Origin: a virus
IMG/VR virus record: IMGVR_UViG_3300039049_000083
Location: 1-22,437 of that record
Length of the DNA: 22,437 nt
Direction: 5' to 3' (one strand)
Shown here: positions 14,801 through 22,437 of the stretch, piece after piece
Layout: every line of letters begins with the position of its first letter
Numbering within the stretch: position 1 is the stretch's first letter
Notes under the pieces: generated by a model
The model's input: the letters and a program-made list of their open reading frames with translations, nothing else
Told to the model about the DNA's origin: nothing
Databases searched by the model: none
Translations under genes and position numbers: made by a program

Positions 14801-16553
14801 TTAACGCAAACTGACCGACACCTTCTGGACCTTCTCTCTGTAACGATCTAAATGTGTCTACAAACTCATCAGAAATTCTAAAAGTTTCTGGTTCATCTTT
14901 TAAAAATTTTTGAACATGTTTTATGTCTACTGCTTTACCATCTACAATCTGATCTACAAGAGCCTCTCTCATGTCGGGTGCTAATTTAAAATTATCATCG
15001 TTAAATAATTGATATTGTCTGGAAAGATAACCACCATTTTCTATGTTATTTTTGACTTGTTCTACAAATTGTCTTCTAGACATCAGACCACTAGTTGACA
15101 CTTCTGGTAAACTTTTAGCAGCACCAGTGTCTATAACCCTCTCTGATAAATCGTCAATAATATTTTTTGCTTTTAGAAATTTGTCAAACAATGCTTTAGG
15201 TATTTCTAAATCTTTTTCTGTTGCTCCTTCTAAAACATCCATGAAGTTGTTTATAAGTTTTTGTTTTGTAAAATCTGGCAGTCTTCTGTATTCTGAAAAT
15301 TCTTTGTTACTTGGACTTAGAACCTCTGCGATTTGTCTATCAACTTCTTTTAATGCTTTCTCTGCTTTTTTGATATCACCTTCTATAGCTGGATTAACTA
15401 GAGACTTTACTCTTGCTACGTCACCTGGCAAGAACGATCTATATCTGAAGGCAGATAAAGTTCTAGCAACAGCTCTGTCTAATGTATTAATAAGGCCTGG
15501 ATCAGAGGACTCACCTTTTAAAAATCTTTCTTCTTGTTTTGCAATAGCTTCTGCTGCTTTTTTGGATCCAGCTCTCAACACTCTTGAACTTACTCCAGCA
15601 CCAGCACCGATACCTGCACCATACGCTGCACCAGTTGCCACCTTTCCAAAATCTATATCTTCTACATCTTTGCCTTGAGCCAGTTCATCAACTGTAGCCG
15701 CACCAGCACCAATCGCTGCGCCTGGCACTGCAAGACCAACTTCTCTTCCCGCTCTGGCTCCTATTTTTGCAGAAGTGCTAAGACCAGCACCAATCACTGG
15801 TGGTAAAGCACCAGCAAGAAGTGACCCAGAAAGACCATGAGCCATGACTTTATTGTATATTCTAGCTGCAGCTCTTTCTCTGCCTTCTAATCCTATAAGA
15901 TCTTCAGTTTGAAAAAAAGGACCGTAGCCACCTTCAAAAAAATCACCCAAAGATTGTGTGCCATCTGTGGCTACAACTGCATCTGCTGCACCTGCCGCCG
16001 CCATTTGTTGTGCCGCCAGTCCTAGTTTTTGACTTTTAGTTAAGTCTTTCATTTCAAGAGGTTGCTTTGTGATCTTCATGGTTTTCAAAGATCCAGCATC
16101 AGGTTTCATGCCTCGTGTGCCTCGTGCCAACTTACCAAGTTTACTAAACTTTGATACGGCAGCCGCGGCTCCAAGACCTGGAATACCAAACTGAATAAGA
16201 CCTTCTGTTATTTTACCAGCGGCTCCCGCTGGATCGATACCAAGATCGTCTCTCATTTTATTGAAACCTCTAACTACAGCATCTGTGTAATTAGTGCCTG
16301 CACCAAGATCTATAATACTTGTCACAGTTTCTGCTATACCTTGTGGTATGGCTATTAATCCAGATCCTACACCCTCTGCTATTTCTTGTAGAGTTCCCTC
16401 ATCTTCTGGATCTAGATAATTACTTGTTCCTTCTTGTGCAGTGGCTTGATCGCCTGAAGAACCAAAGCGAGTTTTGATAAAAGCCTCTGCTTCTTCTTGC
16501 GTAAGATCTTCTTTGATAAAATAAGTTTTACCATTTACTACATAACTAGGCAT
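11802..16553 (-). CDS. Giant internal virion / DNA-ejection-type protein, 1583 aa
   Basis: This is the largest gene here. The N-terminus (MPSYVVNGKTYFIKEDLTQE) is followed by an acidic linker. Two Gly/Ala-rich hydrophobic zones follow at about 105-140 (GLIQFGIPGLGAAAAV) and 240-325 (LSGSLLAGALPPVIGAGL and ATGAAYGAGIGAGAGVSS), typical of segments that enter membranes during DNA ejection. The long middle is helical and charged, without a lysozyme or transglycosylase motif that I can recognise. The C-terminus is Pro/Thr-rich and disordered (LPPKIDTTPPPSVDTTP) and ends with a short helix. Size, glycine zippers and position between virion genes and lysin match the large internal core proteins of podoviruses (T7 gp15/gp16 role); this is inference by position and style. 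It begins directly after the previous TAA. Confidence 0.85.
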   Translation of the reverse strand: MPSYVVNGKTYFIKEDLTQEEAEAFIKTRFGSSGDQATAQEGTSNYLDPEDEGTLQEIAEGVGSGLIAIPQGIAETVTSIIDLGAGTNYTDAVVRGFNKMRDDLGIDPAGAAGKITEGLIQFGIPGLGAAAAVSKFSKLGKLARGTRGMKPDAGSLKTMKITKQPLEMKDLTKSQKLGLAAQQMAAAGAADAVVATDGTQSLGDFFEGGYGPFFQTEDLIGLEGRERAAARIYNKVMAHGLSGSLLAGALPPVIGAGLSTSAKIGARAGREVGLAVPGAAIGAGAATVDELAQGKDVEDIDFGKVATGAAYGAGIGAGAGVSSRVLRAGSKKAAEAIAKQEERFLKGESSDPGLINTLDRAVARTLSAFRYRSFLPGDVARVKSLVNPAIEGDIKKAEKALKEVDRQIAEVLSPSNKEFSEYRRLPDFTKQKLINNFMDVLEGATEKDLEIPKALFDKFLKAKNIIDDLSERVIDTGAAKSLPEVSTSGLMSRRQFVEQVKNNIENGGYLSRQYQLFNDDNFKLAPDMREALVDQIVDGKAVDIKHVQKFLKDEPETFRISDEFVDTFRSLQREGPEGVGQFALTRRQAERYIDNVTKYYKSLKHSSGGAYGTAARTVPTVRLNPAVLNKSKVDNEIIRSILGEVRNPKEAYMHTVGELSNFVAADAFYSSFKRTADNIIRNTDPRADKPLFINTNDLVRERIVQINQTRAPQEQITSLRDLPSAERDAVLKDVMESVQRRGGRGLEYVILGRDSVSGFDPEGLAARSVFGEMYGYAIPKPMYEAMSNVINERTSVMGDIARGLYYPMVKLKGISQYAKTILSPITQVRNVTSASLFALAQGNVGKNASLFESVDLVLRDLIDKELKLKGTGKVSKFANDRFDFSLNDEVLDFLVDLQNRGVIGSSAQLREIQANLRQGLGYRGTGITGLPAQRTGVADEVGVSDFDIALGVRPQAVEDSVARQQSIIETPPDGKGLQGMSKTALKGSMNMTRRFLDTAEGLYKGGDDIWKIYNYAFELQKLRNSIAKIGTDFADNPTLRRQQLSAFARHIGKQKGEGLDEALRRAAADTVRNTVPNYELVPDVIKGLRGVPLGNFIAFPAEILRTGFNTLDTAAKELESPVQAIREIGMKRLMGGVTAFGLVGDTLQRFAQNLTDTSDEELQSINRLAASWQRNSQLIPVGKDDNGNPEFIDFSHTNPYDLLSRGFRTILNTYRETERQSVPLGEQVRKIGFETLSEYFTPFIDYSMVFSALQDVAPVAGGGRGGRTRSGAKVYREQDSSGVAFEKSMLHLFNTLIPGMVPVRIPVGAELGIAGGNFPEGVKSIEKSRFLRGVFSPEGEMEPTTGKTYQQGAELFRAFTGLNTQTLDLKRLGEFRAQEFKQDRSGTAALFNEVLRLEEASPEQIITAFRRADDARLKVFRKYASTIDDLKTLGLTRPEVRKIMKDAQLGEEETSSLLNDRYVPFKPSKEKIKDARKKNIYVPTGDINALRSLRRGMSLRKEIDSDQLSMSNLFGLGNQRAVTTQLPPKIDTTPPPSVDTTPSFAPIQTTDVGTSPLTRTNPSFLGSSPDDILKNLDIARRTG
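11812..11816 (-). promoter_or_regulatory. Ribosome binding site of the M15 peptidase gene
   Basis: Read on the - strand, AGGAG lies six bases before the ATG at 11803-11805. It sits within the last codons of the 1583-aa gene. It is one of the clearer Shine-Dalgarno matches in the window and confirms the peptidase start. Confidence 0.65.
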
Positions 16554-18338
16554 TTAACCACCAGTGCTTAGTTCTAGAACATCTGCATAATCATCTTGGT
16601 TTGTGCCACCACCACTTTTACTGCCTTGTAAATATTTCTTAACATCTCCAGACAGTGAATTTTCTGGTATGGTTATACCTGGAAAGTTTCTCTTCTGACT
16701 TCTTACAAATTCAACAATTCTGTTAAATCTATCAATAGGATCTGATAAACTACCTAAATCTTCCATTAACTGTTCACCAGCTATACCATAAGATTCTTTA
16801 ATATCATCGTTAGCGTCTCCAAAACCTGGAGGTTTTGGAACTATGCTAACCTGTCCAGTGTTAGCAATGTTTGTTCTCTTTATATTAAACTCACTAAAAC
16901 TTTGTCCTAGACCGCCTTTACCTTTTTTCAATTCTTTTAGATAATCGGAAATGGCTTTTTCACCTTTCGGAGTCAACTCGTATTGATCTAAATAACCTTC
17001 TTCTCCATAAGGTATTTCTGTTGTGATACCTTGTTTTAATTTCATGTCTTTATTTGCTTTTAACAACGAGATGATTTCTGGTTGTGATCTTAAGATAGCC
17101 GCTCTAAATGTTTTTTCTACGTTATCTTTCGTGACTTCTAATTGCTTTTCTTTAAATTGCATATCAGCAGCTGCACCTAATAAATCCGAGCTAAACTTCA
17201 ATTCTGTAATCTGTTTATTGAATTGATCCAGTGCTTTCTGTCTTTGATCTCCCACAAGTTGTCTTTGAATATTTACAACACCTTCCATCTGTTGTAGTTC
17301 CAAAGTTCTCTTTGCAAGAGCCTCTGACTTAGCGTCTTTTAAAAGATTATACATAGTGTTTCGTGCTTCTCGTCTATCTTCTCTTAAATTTTTAGAAAGG
17401 AGATTTACATCCTCTCCGTATCCTTGAAGTCCTACACCAAAACCTCTTGCTATATTTGTTATGGCATTGTCACTTTCACCAGCTGCGATAGCAAGACCAG
17501 CTTTCATCATGTTTAAAAATATAGACGCTTTTCTATCTTCTTCAAACTCACCTTCTAGTTCTCGTGGGTCAAACCCTAATAATTTTATTGCATCATCTTG
17601 TACGTCTGCAAGTGTAGGCTCTTGTCCTTTTTCTTGCATTTTTGCTACTAATGCGTTTGTATTCTCAACAATTGTTTTACCACCCAGTTTTATATCCTCT
17701 GCACTTGCAAGGCCTGTGGATAAATTAGCAACTGCCGTCTGCATCCTATCAGACAACTGTTTTTGTTTTGACTGAAAGCCACTTAAAATATTTGGTTCGG
17801 GTGTTGTCCCAGCGTTTGGGTTTGGTTTTAAATCTGCTTTACCAGATCCCTCATTTGTAAAAGGAGCTTCTGTAACAGGCACATCTCCACCAAAATAATC
17901 TGCATCTGCGTCATCCATTCCAGCTCCTACTTGAGTTTTGCCTTTTAATGCCTCTTCAGGATCAAAAGAATCAACCACTTTGGGTGCATCTTTTATCTTT
18001 TGTTTTCTTGCAGCTTCTTTTAGCTTCTCTAAATTACTTTTTTCTAATTGTTTTTTTCTTTGTTCTTCTGTGCCGATCCCTTCTATGTCTCCAGTATTTA
18101 TCTTTTGAGTTGAATCAATGACATTCGGAAAAGTCGTAGGATTTCCTATCAATTCTGCTACGCTTGGCTTCACATCTTTATACATGGGTATTTGAAAAGT
18201 ATTTGTGGCAGATCCCGTCAATAATGGATTTGCATTTGCTACACTTGCTCTAATCAGATTTGGACTGGAAGCCATGATACCAGAGGCTTGATTGTTCATG
18301 CCAGGCACTCTGAACATTGGTCTGTTAAATACACTCAT
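16554..18338 (-). CDS. Internal virion-type protein, 594 aa
   Basis: No enzyme motif is seen. The N-terminal 90 residues are low in charge (MSVFNRPMFRVPGMNNQASG). A Lys/Gln-rich helix (about 90-118, EEQRKKQLEKSNLEKLKEAA) and a Pro/Asn linker (about 150-184) follow. A long helical centre (about 185-420) with coiled-coil character includes IFLNMMKAGLAIAAGESDNA and NIARGFGVGLQGYGEDV, a pattern common in marine phage virion proteins. The C-terminus is Gly/Ser-rich. Its start shares one base with the stop of the preceding gene (TAATG), and it stops one base before the giant protein. A role as a core or ejection protein is inferred from context. Confidence 0.8.
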   Translation of the reverse strand: MSVFNRPMFRVPGMNNQASGIMASSPNLIRASVANANPLLTGSATNTFQIPMYKDVKPSVAELIGNPTTFPNVIDSTQKINTGDIEGIGTEEQRKKQLEKSNLEKLKEAARKQKIKDAPKVVDSFDPEEALKGKTQVGAGMDDADADYFGGDVPVTEAPFTNEGSGKADLKPNPNAGTTPEPNILSGFQSKQKQLSDRMQTAVANLSTGLASAEDIKLGGKTIVENTNALVAKMQEKGQEPTLADVQDDAIKLLGFDPRELEGEFEEDRKASIFLNMMKAGLAIAAGESDNAITNIARGFGVGLQGYGEDVNLLSKNLREDRREARNTMYNLLKDAKSEALAKRTLELQQMEGVVNIQRQLVGDQRQKALDQFNKQITELKFSSDLLGAAADMQFKEKQLEVTKDNVEKTFRAAILRSQPEIISLLKANKDMKLKQGITTEIPYGEEGYLDQYELTPKGEKAISDYLKELKKGKGGLGQSFSEFNIKRTNIANTGQVSIVPKPPGFGDANDDIKESYGIAGEQLMEDLGSLSDPIDRFNRIVEFVRSQKRNFPGITIPENSLSGDVKKYLQGSKSGGGTNQDDYADVLELSTGG

Positions 18339-19285
18339 TATGCTGGAGTCCTTCGTCCAAAGAAATTAGGAAAACCACCTGCAGCGCCAACTGCTCCAAG
18401 ACCCGCGATCCCTAGTCCAAGAAGTTGTGAACCTGTGCTAGGTCGAGGCGTACTGGTCGTAGTCGCAGTCTGTTGCAGTGATGGTACACCTTTAAAAATA
18501 TCAGATAAGAAACCTATTTTTTGGAAAGGCAATGCTTGTTGAGCTAATAGATTTTGTTTATCAATATCAAGTTGTTTTTGCGTTTGACCTTGTTGCAGAC
18601 CACCTATTCCAAGTAATGTATTTATATCTTGCACACCCATTTGTTGTCCTAACTGACCAAGAGCCGCGGTTTGTGTACCAAGACCCGCGACAGTTTGACC
18701 CAACTGTCCAGTAAGTTGTGCTTGTTTTAATTGTTGTTGTGCTGCTTGTTGAGCTAAGTTTTGTGCTTGTTGAAAACCTTGTGATCTTAATTGTGCACCA
18801 GTTCTTGCTTGTTGATCCATGACATTTCTTGCAATTTCACCTTGTGCAATACCTTGTCTTGAACCACCAAATGCACCAGCGCCCACGGCACTTGCTGCTA
18901 ATTGATTCTGTTGCATAGCACCTTGTCTTGCTATGTCGGCTTGTGTTGCTGCAATGACATCTTCTGTATAAGGATCCATAAACTGTTGATAGTCAGTTGG
19001 AGAAAAACCAGCACCTGCAACGTAGTTTTGTGCAGTTCCTAACTGTCCAATGCCTTGTCCAATGGCTTGTGCTCCTTGTTGCAGAAAAGGTTGAAAAGAG
19101 CCAACACCTTGAAGTGCTGATGTTATTGCTTGTTGTTGTCCTTGAGAAAGATCTGCTAGTTTTGATGGAGCAAAAGGCATAGTGCCGTCATCTGCTAGAT
19201 TCTTTGCACTCTTAAAAATATTTGCTAAAAAGTCCTCTTGAAACTTTGGTAGTCTTGCTTCTTGTATAACTGTTTGTGTAGCCAT
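18338..19285 (-). CDS. Gln/Gly/Ala-rich internal virion-type protein, 315 aa
   Basis: The product is strongly biased toward Gln, Ala and Gly. The N-terminus MATQTVIQEARLPKFQEDFL is followed by DLSQGQQQAI, then a conserved-looking TDYQQFMDPYTEDVIAATQA (about 97-116). A helical Gln-rich stretch covers 120-240 (QAQNLAQQAAQQQLKQAQL). The C-terminus is Gly-rich and hydrophobic (GLGIAGLGAVGAAGGFPNFF). The MDPYT-VI-AT and GAFGGSRQGIAQGE patterns recur in virion proteins of marine phages that I would class as DNA-transfer or internal proteins. No enzyme motif is seen. A GAGAGGG-like Shine-Dalgarno stretch (19293-19299 on the - strand) stands 7 nt before the ATG, inside the end of the upstream gene. 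Confidence 0.8.
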   Translation of the reverse strand: MATQTVIQEARLPKFQEDFLANIFKSAKNLADDGTMPFAPSKLADLSQGQQQAITSALQGVGSFQPFLQQGAQAIGQGIGQLGTAQNYVAGAGFSPTDYQQFMDPYTEDVIAATQADIARQGAMQQNQLAASAVGAGAFGGSRQGIAQGEIARNVMDQQARTGAQLRSQGFQQAQNLAQQAAQQQLKQAQLTGQLGQTVAGLGTQTAALGQLGQQMGVQDINTLLGIGGLQQGQTQKQLDIDKQNLLAQQALPFQKIGFLSDIFKGVPSLQQTATTTSTPRPSTGSQLLGLGIAGLGAVGAAGGFPNFFGRRTPA

Positions 19286-20064
19286 TATGCGACCCTCTCT
19301 AGTTCAGACATCATTTCATACATTCTTGCAGCTCCGATGTCTCTGTCTCCACCACCTGCTCCTCTAACTGCCTTTGCAGTTAGTACAAATTCACCATCTG
19401 ATAGCCTTGCTGGTACAGAATCACTTGTGCCTGTTCCAGGTCCGTTTACCTCACCACCACTAGCAGAGAATATTGGGTCTATACCTACTTCTCTGTCTCT
19501 TGGCATAATACCTTGCTTTTCTCTTAGGTCTTCAAAATACTTCTTTCTCTCTTCATCATCATCTAGATCATAACTCTTATCGCCAATAATGCCAATACCT
19601 AACATAGATTCACCAACTGGATCTGGTCTTCGTTTAAATTTTTGTTGTTCTGGCTCTTCTGCACCTAGTGCTGCAAGAGTCCCAATACCTGCGGAAGTTA
19701 TATATGAGTTTTCTTTTGCAAAATCGATTGCCTTGTTAAAAAAACTTGGAGTATCTGCTGACTTTACTGCTATATCTGCCAGTTCACCAGTTGCCATGGC
19801 TCCAGATCCATATTGTGTGGGAAGTGCCGCGGCTTTTGGAGTGAAAAAACTACCACTCGCAGCGTATCCACCAATACCACCAAGAAGTGCCGCCTTCAAT
19901 GCGTCATCTGTGTCATAACCTGCAGCGAGTGATCCTATACCAGCACCCAAAGCAGAACCTATGGCAGCAGAACCGAGTGGACCACCAAGAGCAAAACCGA
20001 TGGTTCCACCTATAACTGGCGCTGCTTTCTTAAGAATCTTTTTAAAACTTTTAAAAATACCCAT
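19285..20064 (-). CDS. Virion-associated protein with glycine zipper and GPGTGTSD C-terminal motif, 259 aa
   Basis: An amphipathic basic N-terminus (MGIFKSFKKILKKAAPVIGG) runs into a glycine zipper at 16-50 (GPLGSAAIGSALGAGIGSL) and another at 58-70, suggesting membrane insertion. The C-terminal domain (about 203-259) holds GGEVNGPGTGTSDSVPARLS, then DGEFVLTAKAVRGAGGGD and MYEMMSELERVA. This motif recurs at the ends of many phage virion proteins and is probably a small beta fold for assembly; its exact function is unknown. It stops one base inside the next gene (TAATG type). Upstream is a 39-nt gap (20065-20103), AT-rich, with no clear promoter or Shine-Dalgarno site. Confidence 0.8.
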   Translation of the reverse strand: MGIFKSFKKILKKAAPVIGGTIGFALGGPLGSAAIGSALGAGIGSLAAGYDTDDALKAALLGGIGGYAASGSFFTPKAAALPTQYGSGAMATGELADIAVKSADTPSFFNKAIDFAKENSYITSAGIGTLAALGAEEPEQQKFKRRPDPVGESMLGIGIIGDKSYDLDDDEERKKYFEDLREKQGIMPRDREVGIDPIFSASGGEVNGPGTGTSDSVPARLSDGEFVLTAKAVRGAGGGDRDIGAARMYEMMSELERVA

Positions 20065-20103
20065 GATTCAATACTCTATCAATAATTACACTTTTGTTCA
20101 ATG

Positions 20104-20493
20104 TTATATTCTAGTTATCGCACTCGTTGTTACTCTTGTTTTAGACAATTCTTGAATACTAGCTACAACATGCAATCTGTTTGCAGTTGCGGCCTGCACT
20201 TTTAATATCTCTCCACTCTGCAATATTAAATCTTTTGTAAGTAATTCTACAGTTGTGTTAGCTCCCACGGCTTTGACTTTGAATAAACTAAATGTGTCAC
20301 TGCCACTTACAAGTGTAACTGTTATCGTGTCTGCATTTCCACTGTCCTCTGATACTAGTATAGAGTTAACAACGGCTGCATTGAAATCGGCATCACTAGG
20401 AACTGTAAACAAAACTGTATCATTTGTTGTAGTTAAATCTACTTTTGCGTTTGTTATACCTTGAATATACTGAGGAATACTGGTTATAAGCAT
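20104..20493 (-). CDS. Small beta-rich virion-type protein, 129 aa
   Basis: The start shares a base with the stop of the nozzle-like gene (TAATG). The product is dominated by short alternating strands (VDLTTTNDTVLFTVPSDADF, ADTITVTLVSGSDTFSLF, LQSGEILKVQAATANRLHVV), with a Ser/Thr/Val-rich composition and few Lys or aromatic residues. This is typical of a jelly-roll or Ig-like decoration or tail accessory protein. It contains no Cys. The position directly after the nozzle gene supports a structural role; no family name can be given. Confidence 0.75.
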   Translation of the reverse strand: MLITSIPQYIQGITNAKVDLTTTNDTVLFTVPSDADFNAAVVNSILVSEDSGNADTITVTLVSGSDTFSLFKVKAVGANTTVELLTKDLILQSGEILKVQAATANRLHVVASIQELSKTRVTTSAITRI

Positions 20494-22437
20494 TAGCGTC
20501 TACCATCCTCTCTTATATCTACTCTAGGTGTGCCTAATTTATATTTTGTTCCTAGTGATGTGGAATCAATTCTTAAAGCAAAAGATCTACCTCGTAAACG
20601 ATAATTTAACTTTTCTGTAAATTGTTCTACTGGACTAGTTGCAGATCTTTGTGCTGTATTAGATGTTGACTCATTAAAGTTAGCACCAGGATTATTTCTT
20701 GATTTCATAGTAAAGGCTACGTCTGGATTAACACTCGTAGATCCGTTGAATGTAATGTCTGGAATAACTTGCTTTATAAACAAGAACTTATCGCCTTCTC
20801 CTATATCAATAGCTGAAGATTCAATGAATGATGTCATAGCAGATCCATCATCATCAAATCCTACTTCATGGTTGTAAAGATACTGATTACCAGTGGCTTG
20901 TGGTAAGTTTCTTATACCTCTATCGAGCCATGCTTGTCTTACAAGTGTGCCATAGTACCAAACTTTTTCTAAATAATTATAGGCAACATACTTATCTATT
21001 TCTGTACCAGCAGATGACGGATAAAACCACAAGATCTCACTAAATTCAGAATTAAGTCCTACATGCACCTTGTCTCGTTCTTCAAAGTTAAAATCTAAAA
21101 ACACTTTGTCTTTAACTGTGCATGGTAGTTGTATTGTTTGACCACCAGAATAAACGTAGAACGTATCTACACCCATCCAAAACACTGCATCTTCAACAGC
21201 TATTGCAGAAAAAGGACTCATTATAGTTATGTTCTTTGATAGTTCTTGCAAACCAAATGTAAATGGTGGACCTATGAACTTCATAGCGTGTAGTGTTTTA
21301 TTAGTGAAGACGAGTATCTGTTGTTTTGTTTCAACAGCTTGTACGAAGGTAGATCCACCACCTAACCTTAAATCACCTGCTGTGTTTGTAGCAGTTGGAA
21401 AGAAATCCACTGGGTTTTCTTGTGAAGAAAAACGTATCAACAATGGATCTTGTACTCCATTTCCTTGTGTAGCAGACGAGTTTGCACCTAATCCATCACA
21501 ACCAAACACGATAACATGTCGGTCTTGGTCTGATACAAGAACTTGTTTAGCAATAGTTGGCACACTTGTTTCTCCAGAATATGTGCTCGTTGCACTAAGC
21601 TCTACCGCTCTAGTGCCTAAACCATTTGTTTTGTCCCAGTAAAATAATCCACCATCTCTTGGATTTATAATTATGTCTTCACCAAAATTATCATGTGACC
21701 ATAATCTAATCTGTGCTCCAGGAACCGTGACACTTGCTGCATTACCCCATCCAACAAAGTCATTAGCAGAGTCTGCATTACCAGTTGCTAATCTTACAAG
21801 TGTATTATCTGCATGTGTTGCTGCGGCTGTACCACTTGCACCTCTAGTTGATGGACCTCCACCAGTTCCTAAAGTGTTAGTGCTTATTGTACCGACAGTA
21901 ATTAGTTCTTCTTCTATTAATATCAAATCACCAGCCGTGATCCCTGTTGCACTGTCCACATCTATTGCAGTTTCACTTGCATCTAATGCTTCTGCTAGTT
22001 GTGTTGCTAAAGCACCAGATGTTGTACCACTCCATTGACCAGCACCCCAACCAGTTCCACCAACTGTATTATCAAGTCCTACGTTTATTTGAAAATCTAA
22101 AGTAACACTTCCTGAACTTTTTGCTATTCCTGTCTCAGCTCTAGTGGCATCACTTCCAACATCTATTTTAAATGCATTAGAACTTACAAGTTCTATTATC
22201 TGATGTTCTTTCCCATTAGAGTCTCCAATAGCAGATGCAGGTATTCCACCAACTGCATCTGCCCCATTAGCATTTGTTATTGTAACAAAATCGTTAACAT
22301 TTGCACCATGAGCGTTAGAATTAACAATAACTTGTGATGCTGTGCCACTAGTGGTATTTGTTGTAAAAGTAACATTAGTTGTTACTGTTGATCTAATCGG
22401 TGTAATATCATTAAATGTCTGACCCTCTTCTATGTAA
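20493..22437 (-). CDS. P22 gp10 / T7 gp12-like tail nozzle protein, 5' end outside the window
   Basis: The frame is open from the right edge to TAA at 20493-20495, about 647 residues. A GTG at 21957-21959 is not a convincing start because the frame continues through it. The C-terminal 350 residues look like the beta-propeller nozzle protein of short-tailed phages (P22 packaged-DNA stabilisation protein gp10, T7 tail tubular protein B). Segments in order include LHAMKFIGPPFTFGLQELS, FWMGVDTFYVYSGGQTIQLP, FSEILWFYPSSAGTEIDKYV, YNYLEKVWYYGTLVRQAWL and HEVGFDDDGSAM. The upstream part holds a small domain around ASETAIDVDSATGITAGDLI that occurs in other phage surface proteins, and GWGAGQW. The protein is expected to close the tail tube under the portal. 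The assignment is by remembered pattern, not by search. Confidence 0.75.
   Translation of the reverse strand, partial: YIEEGQTFNDITPIRSTVTTNVTFTTNTTSGTASQVIVNSNAHGANVNDFVTITNANGADAVGGIPASAIGDSNGKEHQIIELVSSNAFKIDVGSDATRAETGIAKSSGSVTLDFQINVGLDNTVGGTGWGAGQWSGTTSGALATQLAEALDASETAIDVDSATGITAGDLILIEEELITVGTISTNTLGTGGGPSTRGASGTAAATHADNTLVRLATGNADSANDFVGWGNAASVTVPGAQIRLWSHDNFGEDIIINPRDGGLFYWDKTNGLGTRAVELSATSTYSGETSVPTIAKQVLVSDQDRHVIVFGCDGLGANSSATQGNGVQDPLLIRFSSQENPVDFFPTATNTAGDLRLGGGSTFVQAVETKQQILVFTNKTLHAMKFIGPPFTFGLQELSKNITIMSPFSAIAVEDAVFWMGVDTFYVYSGGQTIQLPCTVKDKVFLDFNFEERDKVHVGLNSEFSEILWFYPSSAGTEIDKYVAYNYLEKVWYYGTLVRQAWLDRGIRNLPQATGNQYLYNHEVGFDDDGSAMTSFIESSAIDIGEGDKFLFIKQVIPDITFNGSTSVNPDVAFTMKSRNNPGANFNESTSNTAQRSATSPVEQFTEKLNYRLRGRSFALRIDSTSLGTKYKLGTPRVDIREDGRR

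Noticed and set aside
15043-15678. 211-codon open frame on the + strand
   Set aside because: It is antisense to the 1583-aa virion protein, is Leu/Ser-rich as expected for a shadow of Lys/Glu-rich coding sequence, and matches nothing I recognise.
21957-21959. GTG as start of the nozzle-like gene
   Set aside because: The frame continues without stop to the window edge with a plausible Thr/Gly-rich structural sequence, so the gene is cut by the window.
21229-22038. Two + strand open frames of 137 and 121 codons
   Set aside because: Antisense to the nozzle-like protein, which has a coherent recognised product; composition is that of a mirror frame.

Overview
This window is part of the genome of a tailed bacterial virus, most likely a short-tailed (podovirus-like) phage of a low-GC marine alphaproteobacterium. 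That origin is an inference. It rests on AT-rich DNA, almost gap-free packing of genes with 1-50 nt overlaps, T7-like replication genes, a phage class I ribonucleotide reductase, and virion proteins of a style I know from marine phage contigs. I see no tRNA, rRNA, CRISPR array, insertion sequence, integrase or attachment site. No gene-free stretch longer than about 100 bases is present.

Positions 1-10426 form a + strand replication and nucleotide-metabolism module. In order: the 3' part of a Twinkle/T7-gp4-type primase-helicase; an unknown small protein; a thymidylate-synthase-fold protein with Asp at the dUMP/dCMP specificity position; a protein with a GIY-YIG-like N-terminus and a MazG C-terminus; a second small MazG-like protein; a T7 endonuclease I-type Holliday-junction nuclease; three small unknown proteins, one only 57 codons long; NrdB; two more small proteins; a fused NrdA/UvrD-like helicase reading frame; a DUF6378 protein; and a family A DNA polymerase with a 3'-5' exonuclease domain. 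The enzymes fit together as dNTP supply (RNR, TS-like, MazG) feeding a phage replisome, with endonuclease I for DNA processing.

A Rho-independent terminator at 10496-10529 ends the + strand module. From 10520 to the right edge all genes lie on the - strand and converge on it. Read in the direction of transcription (from the right edge leftward) they are: a large P22-gp10/T7-gp12-like tail nozzle protein (5' end beyond the window), a small beta-rich virion protein, four internal-virion/ejection-type proteins (259, 315, 594 and 1583 aa), an M15-family endolysin-type peptidase, a conserved protein of unknown function, and a 60-aa protein.

The strangest object is the 929-codon frame at 5324-8113. 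Residues 1-475 are the N-terminal part of class I RNR large subunit and stop before the C-terminal radical-transfer tyrosines. Residues from about 480 are a superfamily 1 helicase that starts after its Walker A motif. Both enzymes are missing essential parts at one internal point, near 6749-6760. This means either a real deletion fusion or a misassembly joining two phage genomes; if it is an artefact, everything right of about 6760 may belong to a different phage from everything left of it. The second point of interest is a possible cytosine-modification route: a TS-fold enzyme with the dCMP-type Asp followed directly by two all-alpha NTP pyrophosphohydrolase-like genes, which resembles the T4 dCMP hydroxymethylase plus dCTPase pair.
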